DNA from: Bacillota bacterium
GTDB lineage: Bacteria; Bacillota; Clostridia; Monoglobales; Firm-18
Assembly (NCBI GenBank): GCA_023228885.1
Contig: JALOAJ010000074.1
Location: forward strand, 1-5,025
Direction: 5' to 3'
DNA: 5,025 nt
A program made the translations under genes and the position numbers. The notes under the pieces were generated by a model. It ran no database searches. It was not told where the DNA came from and saw nothing but the letters and a program-made list of their open reading frames with translations. Shown here piece by piece: positions 1 to 5,025 of this stretch (its first letter is position 1; each line of letters opens with the position of its first letter).

Positions 1-131
1 CATAATTAATAATTAAAAAGTTTAGCTTACTCTATCCGGTTTTCAGCATTCCCCGTTCCCGCAATTTAATGTTTAGAAACGTCAATATATGTCGGTGCTT
101 GTCGTTTACTCAACATTGCAGGTAACGGTCG

Positions 132-150
132 GCGGCTTTGCGAAGGCGGC
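132..150. repeat. G+C-rich segment, copy A of a loosely paired motif
   Basis: This 19-base stretch, read as GCGGCTTTGCGAAGGCGGC on the plus strand, stands out from its A+T-rich surroundings. Without gaps it matches the segment at 226-244 at 12 of 19 positions. The two share the layout GC-rich flank, TTT(T)GC core, then AA, then GC-rich flank. The similarity is modest and may be chance. I recall related G+C-rich modules in spacers of Bacteroidota mobile regions, but that is memory and has not been checked. No function is assigned. Confidence 0.25.
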
Positions 151-187
151 ACTTTACAGTAATAAACTTCAATAGAAGCCGAGTATT

Positions 188-195
188 CAAATATA
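188..195 (-). promoter_or_regulatory. Isolated -7-like element (TATATTTG)
   Basis: On the minus strand these bases read TATATTTG, an exact match to the Bacteroidota -7 consensus TAnnTTTG. No TTG/TTTG lies at the usual distance upstream: the nearest candidates are about 5, 12 and 41 bases away. If active, it would start transcription near 181 and give a leader of roughly 180 bases before the possible ATG at bases 3-1. An 8-base motif with four fixed TTTG bases occurs often by chance in A+T-rich DNA. Confidence 0.2.
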
Positions 196-225
196 GCACA
201 AAACTTTCAATCGGAGACGCTTTCT

Positions 226-244
226 GCCGCTTTTGCAAAACCGC
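226..244. repeat. G+C-rich segment, copy B of a loosely paired motif
   Basis: This segment reads GCCGCTTTTGCAAAACCGC on the plus strand. It contains the perfect 10-base palindrome TTTTGCAAAA (231-240) between two CCGC-type flanks. It is the partner of the segment at 132-150, in the same orientation and starting 94 bases further right. Both lie in the spacer after the operon. The role is unknown, and similarity between the two copies is only 12 of 19 bases. Confidence 0.25.
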
Positions 245-351
245 TTGTTGTAAGCAGTGGTTCTTCGTTAGTCTGTCGGGTTTGGTCTGTCAGCAAGATT
301 TAATTTTTGCGAAGCAGGGCAAGATTTTTTTGTTTTTCTTTCCTGCGTTGG

Positions 352-383
352 AAAAGCAAGCTCTTTTGCAAATGTGCTTGCTT
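352..383 (-). terminator. Probable intrinsic terminator after the ATPase gene
   Basis: In the minus-strand transcript, AAGCAAGC (383-376) pairs perfectly with GCTTGCTT (361-354), an 8-bp stem. The 14-base loop lies between them. The stem begins 13 bases after the ATPase stop codon. It runs into a short T-tract, TTTT at 355-352, two bases of which belong to the stem, followed by CC. The placement directly after the last gene of the operon supports termination. The long loop and short T-run make it a moderate rather than a strong example. Confidence 0.55.
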
Positions 384-396
384 ATGCGTTGGCTTG

Positions 397-2451
397 TCAA
401 AATTTCATTCGTTGTATTCGTACTGCATTTAGAATTGCTAATAATGCTACGCCTACATCTGCAAAAACGGCTTCCCACATTGTAGCCAATCCACCTGCAC
501 CAAGCACCAATACAATGCCTTTTACTACAAATGCCAATGTGATATTTTGCCAAACTATTTTCTTTGTCTGTTTCCCGATATTGATTGCCAAAGGAATTTT
601 GCTTGGTTTATCGTCTTGTATGACCACATCCGCCGTTTCAATAGTGGCATCGCTTCCCAAACCGCCCATTGCAATACCTACGTCACTCAATGCCACAACG
701 GGAGCATCATTCACACCGTCGCCGACGAAAGCAACGCTTTCGCCTTTGGCTTTGATTTCTTTAACCCTGTTCACTTTATCTTCGGGCAGTAAATCCCCGA
801 AAGCATTGTCTATCCCCAACTGTTCCGCTACATACTTTACCACTGTACTTTTATCTCCACTAAGCATAGTAGCTTTCACATTGAGCTTATGCAATAGATT
901 TATGGTTTCCTGTGCGTCTTCTTTGATACTGTCGGCAATAGTGATGTAACCGACAAATTTGCTGTCGTATGCAACGGCAATAGTTGTATAAACGATGCTG
1001 TTCGGGTCTAAGTCGTATGATATGCCGAACTTACCCATCAGTTTGAAATTCCCGACCAATAAATCCTTACCGTTTACCGTTGATTTCAAACCGTGTCCGG
1101 CGATTTCCTCCGTATTTTCCAATCGAATTTCATTATTCGGTCTCCCCACGTATTCGTGAATAGCGGTTGCTACGGGGTGTGTGCTATGGCTTTCCAAAAT
1201 GTTGACTAATTCCAGAATTTCAGCTTTATCAAATTCGGGATTGAAGTTGATATCCTGAACCTTAAAAACGCCCTCTGTCATTGTACCTGTCTTATCCATC
1301 ACTACGTTTTGAATATCGGAAAGAGCATCTAAAAAGTTACTTCCTTTGAACAGTATTCCATTTTTGCTCGCAGCACCAATACCACCGAAATAACCTAAGG
1401 GAATGGAAATAACCAACGCACAAGGGCAGGAAATAACCAGGAATACCAAAGCCCTGTACAGCCAATCTCTAAACTCATAATTTTCCACAAAGAAATAAGG
1501 CAGTAGGCAAATGGCTATGGCTAACAGCACTACAATAGGCGTATAGATTTTTGCAAATTTCCGGATAAATAATTCCGTTGGTGCTTTTTGTGCAGTGGCG
1601 TTTTGCACCAATTCTAAAATCTTGCTCAACTTACTGTCGGTGTATGCGGTCGTAACTTTTACCTGCGATACGGTGTTGAGATTTATCATCCCTGCCAAAA
1701 CGGTTTCGCCTTTGTTTTTTGTATCTGGTTTGCTTTCGCCTGTTAAAGCCGATGTATTGAAAGATGCCGTTTCGGACAACAGTTCTCCGTCTAAGCCTAA
1801 TTTTTCTCCCGGTTTAAGCTGTATAATTTCGCCAACGGCAACAGTTTCTGCCTTTACGGTTTGCGGTTCATTGTTTTTTAAAACGGTTACTTCATCGGGT
1901 CTTTGGTCAAGCAAAGATTTGATGTTTGATTTTGCCCTCGAAACAGCCATTGTCTGAAAAACTTCGCCAACGGCATAGAACAACATTACCGCAACGCCCT
2001 CGGGATATTCGCCAATGGCAAATGCCCCGATAGTTGCAATGCCCATCAAAAAGAACTCCGAGAAAATCTCGCCTTTGCGAATACTCTCAACGGCTTCTTT
2101 GAGTACGGGCAGTCCAACAGGAGCATAAGCCACCACGTACCAAATAATCCGTACCCAATCGGTAAACCACGTCTGCGGAAACCAATTATCCATTGCAATA
2201 CCTGCAAGCAACAGCGCAAGGGAAATAATGGCGGGAAGAAACATCTTGAAAACATTGTCAGTATCTCCTGAATGCGAATGGTCGTGTCCGTCATCATCAC
2301 TGTGGTCGTGATTATGCCCGTCATTTTTGTGATGCCCTTTTACCAATTCCTTAGCACCTGCTTTGGTGTAGATTTTTTCTTCCTGTGTGCAACAAGTCAT
2401 TTTGCCTTGTGCATCGTAAGTATGCTTGTGATTTTTGTCTGTATTTATCAT
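397..2451 (-). CDS. cadA: P1B-2 type heavy-metal-exporting ATPase (Zn/Cd/Pb)
   Basis: This 684-residue inner-membrane pump would hydrolyse ATP to export soft divalent metals from the cytoplasm. All P-type landmarks are present: TGES (237-240) in the actuator domain, SCPC with the metal-binding CPC (342-344) in transmembrane segment 6, DKTGT with phosphorylated Asp386, the HP dipeptide (425-426), MLSGD (529-533) and GDGVNDAP (577-584). Eight membrane segments fit at about 70-87, 100-117, 131-147, 150-168, 302-321, 331-360, 634-652 and 659-678. Lys644 in segment 7 and Asp665 in segment 8 match the K and D that mark Zn/Cd/Pb pumps of the ZntA/CadA group, and argue against a Cu+ pump. There is no classical GMTCxxC metal-binding domain. 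The N-terminus instead has a TCC motif (Cys20, Cys21) and a His/Asp-rich stretch (40-61). The ATG start is preceded by AAAGG a few bases upstream. The gene follows the transglutaminase-like gene after 22 bases. The precise metal is inferred, not shown. Confidence 0.96.
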   Translation of the reverse strand: MINTDKNHKHTYDAQGKMTCCTQEEKIYTKAGAKELVKGHHKNDGHNHDHSDDDGHDHSHSGDTDNVFKMFLPAIISLALLLAGIAMDNWFPQTWFTDWVRIIWYVVAYAPVGLPVLKEAVESIRKGEIFSEFFLMGIATIGAFAIGEYPEGVAVMLFYAVGEVFQTMAVSRAKSNIKSLLDQRPDEVTVLKNNEPQTVKAETVAVGEIIQLKPGEKLGLDGELLSETASFNTSALTGESKPDTKNKGETVLAGMINLNTVSQVKVTTAYTDSKLSKILELVQNATAQKAPTELFIRKFAKIYTPIVVLLAIAICLLPYFFVENYEFRDWLYRALVFLVISCPCALVISIPLGYFGGIGAASKNGILFKGSNFLDALSDIQNVVMDKTGTMTEGVFKVQDINFNPEFDKAEILELVNILESHSTHPVATAIHEYVGRPNNEIRLENTEEIAGHGLKSTVNGKDLLVGNFKLMGKFGISYDLDPNSIVYTTIAVAYDSKFVGYITIADSIKEDAQETINLLHKLNVKATMLSGDKSTVVKYVAEQLGIDNAFGDLLPEDKVNRVKEIKAKGESVAFVGDGVNDAPVVALSDVGIAMGGLGSDATIETADVVIQDDKPSKIPLAINIGKQTKKIVWQNITLAFVVKGIVLVLGAGGLATMWEAVFADVGVALLAILNAVRIQRMKF

Positions 2452-2473
2452 AGCCTTTAATTTTTTAGGTTCG

Positions 2474-3178
2474 TTACACTTTTTTATTTCTTATTCTTTC
2501 TACATTATTATTCATTATATGCCTCACGATATGCTGAAAAATAAACTTCTTGAAAGCGTTCAGTTCTTGTTGATGTTTTGCATAAAACGCATCGGGTGTA
2601 TCAAAAACGCCAAAGTCCCGATTGATGCCATTATCCTGAATAAATGTATTATTGAGGTTCCATTCAATCGGCGGGTTCTCAAAATTATCGGTATAAACCC
2701 CGAAACCGCAAAAAGTGGTCTTGCAATCACTGTTCTGTTCCTGTAATTTAGTGAGGTACGGTTTATCCAAAATCACGCCCTCCAAAAAATACCATTGCTC
2801 GTTTACCCAAACTTCAACCCAGCTATGCAAGATATTCTTAGGCGATAGTCTGTACCAAATACCTGTAATAGCTCCTTTCTGCAATGCCTTGTCAATGGTA
2901 AAGCCGTGAATACGGTTAGGTACATCTGTTGCTCTTAACAAAGCCATTAATAAAGTGGCTTTTGTGTTGCATTGTCCGTACCCGTCATTCAGCACCTGCG
3001 ATGCGGAAATATAATCAGAAACATTATAGCCAAACTTTATTTCGTCCCGTACAAAATTGTAAATGGCTTGAACTTTGGCAACGGTGTCCAAGTTTTCCCA
3101 CCCTCTCTGCTCCAATAGCTTTTGTATGGAAGCATTGGAGTAGTCAAGGATTTTTGTTTCTTTAAGATAGGTGTCCAT
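2474..3178 (-). CDS. Transglutaminase-like protein of unknown role
   Basis: This 234-residue protein has the transglutaminase-like (papain-fold) core. The nucleophile motif GYGQC places Cys70 ahead of a helix continuing NTKATLLMALLRA. The histidine motif HSWVEVW gives His118. The acidic third residue is not certain: Glu133 in FLEG sits where the family usually has Asp, with Asp138 as an alternative. No signal peptide or membrane segment is visible, so it is probably cytoplasmic. Two further cysteines (Cys152, Cys157) are close together, and the C-terminus (about 208-234) is basic and helical-looking. Members of this fold include cross-linking enzymes, peptidases and amidases, so the reaction cannot be stated. 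It lies between a metal-sensor gene and a metal-export ATPase, which suggests a part in metal stress, but that is inference from context only. The start ATG has an A+T-rich leader and no clear Shine-Dalgarno sequence. Confidence 0.85.
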   Translation of the reverse strand: MDTYLKETKILDYSNASIQKLLEQRGWENLDTVAKVQAIYNFVRDEIKFGYNVSDYISASQVLNDGYGQCNTKATLLMALLRATDVPNRIHGFTIDKALQKGAITGIWYRLSPKNILHSWVEVWVNEQWYFLEGVILDKPYLTKLQEQNSDCKTTFCGFGVYTDNFENPPIEWNLNNTFIQDNGINRDFGVFDTPDAFYAKHQQELNAFKKFIFQHIVRHIMNNNVERIRNKKV

Positions 3179-3192
3179 AACACATTTATATT

Positions 3193-3207
3193 TATAACAA
3201 AGTTACA
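3193..3207 (-). promoter_or_regulatory. Promoter-like -7 element overlapping an inverted repeat
   Basis: On the minus strand this reads TGTAACTTTGTTATA. It contains TAACTTTG (3205-3198), an exact match to the Bacteroidota -7 consensus TAnnTTTG. It also contains the perfect inverted repeat TAAC-TTT-GTTA (3205-3195), which extends to 6-3-6 with one mismatch. It lies 15 bases before the transglutaminase-like ATG, so a transcript would start near 3191 with a very short leader. An upstream TTG is present but at a non-ideal distance (15 bases, in ATTG). A repressor-sized palindrome on a -7 element, just after a repressor gene, could be an operator, though it is shorter than a classical Fur box. Confidence 0.35.
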
Positions 3208-3210
3208 CAG

Positions 3211-3241
3211 GGAGAGCCTGCAATGCTATTGCAAACTCTCC
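3211..3241 (-). promoter_or_regulatory. Strong RNA hairpin spanning the regulator's stop codon
   Basis: In the minus-strand transcript GGAGAGTTTGCAAT (3241-3228) pairs with ATTGCAGGCTCTCC (3224-3211) around the three-base loop AGC. This gives 14 continuous pairs, of which two adjacent ones are G-U wobbles. The stop codon TAG (3228-3226) of the Fur-like gene lies at the loop. On the opposite strand the two wobble positions would be A-C mismatches, so the structure is better formed in the RNA of the operon. No T-run follows, so it is not a standard intrinsic terminator. Attenuation, a processing site or protection of an mRNA 3' end are possible roles. Confidence 0.55.
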
Positions 3242-3648
3242 TTTAAACAGTTTTCACAAATTCCCTTACCAAATAATTTTAGTTCGTCGATACGGTAATT
3301 CTGACTTCCATTCTGCGGTATTATATAATCCTCCTTACAGGTTGTCTGCTTACAAATCTTACAATAGAAATGTAAGTGCCAATCCTTGTGTGTATTTTCA
3401 TCACACCCATCGTGGCACAGAATATACTTGACCGTAGTGTTCTCCTGAATACTGTGTACAATGCCTTTTTCTTCAAAAGTTTTCAAAGTCCTGTAAATCG
3501 TAACCCTGTCTGCTTTATAAAAATGGCTCTCGATTTCAGATAGGGACATTGCTGTTTGCTGTTGCTCCAAGAAATCATAAACCAATATCCGCATACTGGT
3601 CGGATTGGTGTTCTTTGACAACAGCTTCTGTTCAATGTTTTTTTTCAT
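3226..3648 (-). CDS. Fur-family metal-responsive transcriptional regulator
   Basis: This 140-residue protein fits the ferric-uptake-regulator family. The N-terminal winged helix carries the recognition-helix pattern DRVTIYRTLKTFEEKG (47-62). The C-terminal half has a His-x-His followed by CxxC (His91, His93, Cys96, Cys99) and a second CxxC (Cys131, Cys134), the four cysteines expected for the structural zinc site. Extra Cys78, Cys82, His87 and Cys104 make it unusually rich in possible metal ligands: seven cysteines in 140 residues. I chose the ATG at 3648, 13 bases after the adaptor's stop codon. An in-frame ATG at 3705 lies inside the adaptor gene, and the 19 residues it would add do not look like a Fur N-terminus. 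Which metal it senses (Zn, Fe or other) cannot be read from the sequence. Its position suggests that it regulates this efflux operon and perhaps the promoter-like site just downstream. Confidence 0.9.
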   Translation of the reverse strand: MKKNIEQKLLSKNTNPTSMRILVYDFLEQQQTAMSLSEIESHFYKADRVTIYRTLKTFEEKGIVHSIQENTTVKYILCHDGCDENTHKDWHLHFYCKICKQTTCKEDYIIPQNGSQNYRIDELKLFGKGICENCLKESLQ

Positions 3649-3661
3649 TATCCAATGTTTT

Positions 3662-4945
3662 TTAGTGAGCGTGGGCGTGTTCTCCCGAATCATCCATTTT
3701 TGCATTCACAAAAAATGCACTTTTTACCACGATATGCGTTCCGTGAGGAATTTCACTTACAGGTGTAATTGCCGTATAACCTAATAGAGAAGCACCTTTA
3801 ATGACTTCCATTCTTACAAATCGAGTTCCCTTTTCAGAACCGTGGTCGTGAGCCTCCTCTTCATCGTGGTCGTGAGCTTCTCCCTCTTTATGCTCGTGGG
3901 GTTCTTCTTCCTGCTCCTTGACCAAAAAGATGTAATACTTTCCGTCTGCATTGACAATAGCATCGTTGGGTACAGCCGTACTTAATACATCATCTAAACT
4001 TACCATTCCGGTTATACTCATTCCGTCAATCAATCCTGTTTTATCGCCTGTAATTCTGCTGTGAACGGCAATGGTCTTACTCTCTCCGCTAAAAGATGAA
4101 CCAATACTGTACACTTCGGCAGAATAGGTCTTATTGGGATTGTTGGTTACGACAAAATCTATTTTCTGACCTATTTTGATAAGGGGAATATCCTTTTCAT
4201 AAACCTGTAAATCCAAGTGCAATGCTGTGTTCTCTATTATTTCGGCAATAGGCGAAGACACATCTACATAGCTTCCGATTTTGGCAAAAACGTTACTTAT
4301 AGTGCCACTTATCGGGCTTGTAACGACCAACGAGGATTTAAGGCTCGCATTTGACAAGGAAGCCGGATTAATACCCATCATTTGGATTTGTTGTTGTAAC
4401 GATGCTTTTCGTGTTCTCAACGTGTTCAATTCAGATGTGGCACTTTGCAGGTTTTTCTTTGCACCTGCATTTCCCTCGTTCAGCTCTCTTTGTCTTGCCA
4501 CTTCCTGCTCTGCAAATTCTATCCGGCTATTAATGCTTAGGTATTCTTCCTGCAACTGTATGAATTGCGGATTGGAAATTGTGCCGATGACCTGACCTTT
4601 CTTTACAAAATCGCCTATCTCCACATTGAGGGATTTGATAACGCCACCAAACATTGAAGTTGCATTTGCCTTGTTGCTGTTGGGTACTCTCAATCCTCCG
4701 TTGGCTTTCAATGTTGCGGATAATTGTTTTTGTTCAATCATCCCTATTTCGATACCAACGGCTTTCATCTGCTCATCGGTCAGCACGGCAACATTTTCTT
4801 CTTCGTGTTCGTCCGTTGTTGTTTCTGCTTCCGTTCCGTGATTATGCCCATCGCCCTCTTTATGATTATTTGTACAGGCGTTGAAAGCAAAGAATGCTAC
4901 GAGGACAAGAACGCTAAAAACTATATTATTTATGATACGTTTCAT
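3662..4945 (-). CDS. RND metal-efflux periplasmic adaptor lipoprotein (CusB/CzcB-like)
   Basis: This 427-residue membrane-fusion protein would join an inner-membrane RND pump to an outer-membrane channel. Residues 1-24 form a lipoprotein-type signal: Lys/Arg start, hydrophobic core, then FNAC with Cys24 as the likely lipidated residue (a loose lipobox). Two lipoyl-like half-motifs are seen at about 96-125 (GGVIKSLNVEIGDFVKKGQ) and 208-237 (SPISGTISNVFAKIGSYVDV). They flank an alpha-helical hairpin (about 126-190). A beta-barrel (about 241-320) and a membrane-proximal domain (about 321-415) follow. Three His-rich clusters are present: 28-47 after the lipid anchor, 350-368 inserted in the membrane-proximal domain, and the terminal EHAHAH (422-427). 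These suggest periplasmic divalent-metal binding. Co/Zn/Cd (Czc-like) rather than Cu/Ag fits the neighbouring ATPase, but the lack of Met-rich motifs is only soft evidence. The ATG lies 8 bases after the preceding stop codon. Confidence 0.93.
   Translation of the reverse strand: MKRIINNIVFSVLVLVAFFAFNACTNNHKEGDGHNHGTEAETTTDEHEEENVAVLTDEQMKAVGIEIGMIEQKQLSATLKANGGLRVPNSNKANATSMFGGVIKSLNVEIGDFVKKGQVIGTISNPQFIQLQEEYLSINSRIEFAEQEVARQRELNEGNAGAKKNLQSATSELNTLRTRKASLQQQIQMMGINPASLSNASLKSSLVVTSPISGTISNVFAKIGSYVDVSSPIAEIIENTALHLDLQVYEKDIPLIKIGQKIDFVVTNNPNKTYSAEVYSIGSSFSGESKTIAVHSRITGDKTGLIDGMSITGMVSLDDVLSTAVPNDAIVNADGKYYIFLVKEQEEEPHEHKEGEAHDHDEEEAHDHGSEKGTRFVRMEVIKGASLLGYTAITPVSEIPHGTHIVVKSAFFVNAKMDDSGEHAHAH
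3841..3877 (-). repeat. Short tandem repeat coding for EAHDH units
   Basis: A 13-base unit, CGTGGTCGTGAGC on the plus strand, occurs at 3841-3853 and again at 3865-3877, a period of 24 bases or 8 codons. It encodes the duplicated EAHDH motif at adaptor residues 356-360 and 364-368. The reading frame is kept, so the repeat probably arose by in-frame duplication and can expand or contract without breaking the gene. Confidence 0.7.
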
Positions 4946-4953
4946 ATATTGTA

Positions 4954-5025
4954 TTATTTACTGATTAATGAATGGATAAGCGTTACAGCCTCATTGATTT
5001 GCTGAATGCTATTTAAATAATTAAG
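4954..5025 (-). CDS. C-terminal end of an upstream gene (probable TolC-like or CusA/CzcA-type efflux component)
   Basis: Only one minus-strand frame is open from the right edge. It encodes 23 residues, LNYLNSIQQINEAVTL followed by IHSLISK, then TAA. The other two frames hit stops within the first 12 bases. The stop lies 8 bases before the adaptor ATG, which is operon-like spacing. The peptide is amphipathic and helical-looking, with the tyrosine, Asn-Ser and Ala-Val spacing often seen in the last helix of TolC-family channels. Some Bacteroidota CusA/CzcA pumps carry a TolC-like domain at their C-terminus, so the gene could be the pump itself or a separate outer-membrane channel. Twenty-three residues are too few to decide, and the identification leans on context. 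Confidence 0.55.
   Translation of the reverse strand, partial: LNYLNSIQQINEAVTLIHSLISK

Larger units (their letters stand above)
1..396. other. Non-coding spacer downstream of the operon
   Basis: I find no convincing gene in these 396 bases on either strand. The plus-strand reading frame that opens at 138 gives a Cys/Phe-rich peptide with no recognisable domain, and it runs on into the antisense of the ATPase gene. The part next to the ATPase stop holds a probable terminator. The middle holds two loosely similar G+C-rich segments (132-150 and 226-244) and an isolated TAnnTTTG element (188-195). There is also an imperfect inverted repeat, with arms 77-85 and 99-107 (8 of 9 pairs, 13-base loop), for which I see no clear role. 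Bases 1-3 read CAT, so a minus-strand ATG preceded by a very A+T-rich leader lies exactly at the left edge. It could start the next gene, but nothing downstream is visible. Confidence 0.6.

Noticed and set aside
77..107. Imperfect inverted repeat as a terminator
   Set aside because: The arms pair at 8 of 9 positions, but there is no T-run after it on either strand and no gene ends nearby, so no role is assigned.
66..116. Minus-strand 16-codon frame in the left spacer (MLSKRQAPTYIDVSKH)
   Set aside because: It is very short, has no ribosome binding site, and could easily occur by chance. There is no conservation evidence available here.
120..260. Integron attC-like recombination sites
   Set aside because: TAAC and GTT-like pieces are present, but no matched pair of R and L boxes fits the GTTRRRY/RYYYAAC consensus, and no integrase is in view.
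138..485. Plus-strand open frame of 115 codons
   Set aside because: It overlaps the end of the well-supported ATPase gene in antisense, shows no domain, and has an unlikely composition rich in Cys, Phe and Leu.
374..949. Plus-strand open frame of 191 codons
   Set aside because: It is wholly antisense to the conserved C-terminal half of the ATPase apart from its first bases. Its Ser/Thr/Ala-rich sequence is the usual shadow of a real gene.
3649..3705. Longer start for the Fur-like gene at 3705
   Set aside because: It would overlap the adaptor gene by 44 bases and add 19 residues unlike the family. The ATG at 3648 fits the family length and the operon spacing.
1..5025. CRISPR array, tRNA, rRNA, transposase or phage genes
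   Set aside because: No regularly spaced repeats, no RNA gene signatures and no recombinase or transposase motifs were seen on either strand.

Overview
The window looks like a piece of a Bacteroidota chromosome or mobile island (flavobacterial or sphingobacterial type). The evidence is an A+T-rich composition, ATG starts without a strong Shine-Dalgarno sequence, a TAnnTTTG promoter-like element, and protein families typical of that phylum. No species can be named from the sequence alone.

Every gene I can support lies on the minus strand, so transcription runs from the right edge to the left. In that order they are: (1) the last 23 codons of a gene that enters from the right (4954-5025), probably the C-terminal end of a TolC-like or CusA/CzcA-type efflux component; (2) an RND periplasmic adaptor lipoprotein with three histidine-rich clusters (3662-4945); (3) a small Cys/His-rich Fur-family regulator (3226-3648); (4) a cytoplasmic transglutaminase-like protein of unknown role (2474-3178); (5) a P1B-2 type Zn2+/Cd2+/Pb2+-exporting ATPase (397-2451). 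The gaps are 8, 13, 47 and 22 bases, so this reads as one operon. The 47-base gap is the exception: it holds a hairpin over the regulator's stop codon and a promoter-like element overlapping an inverted repeat, so the last two genes may also be expressed separately.

The likely joint function is resistance to excess Zn/Cd-type divalent metals. The ATPase would move cytoplasmic metal to the periplasm, and the RND system would carry periplasmic metal across the outer membrane. The Fur-like protein would be the metal sensor. The transglutaminase-like protein is the unexplained member.

The left 396 bases carry no convincing gene. A probable intrinsic terminator for the operon sits just after the ATPase stop (352-383). 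Beyond it is a spacer with two loosely similar G+C-rich segments, an isolated -7-like element, and a CAT at bases 1-3 that could be the start codon of the next minus-strand gene.

This is mostly a recognisable metal-efflux locus rather than a wholly new system. The parts most worth a second look are the transglutaminase-like gene, the Fur-type control of efflux genes, and the hairpin/promoter region between 3179 and 3241.
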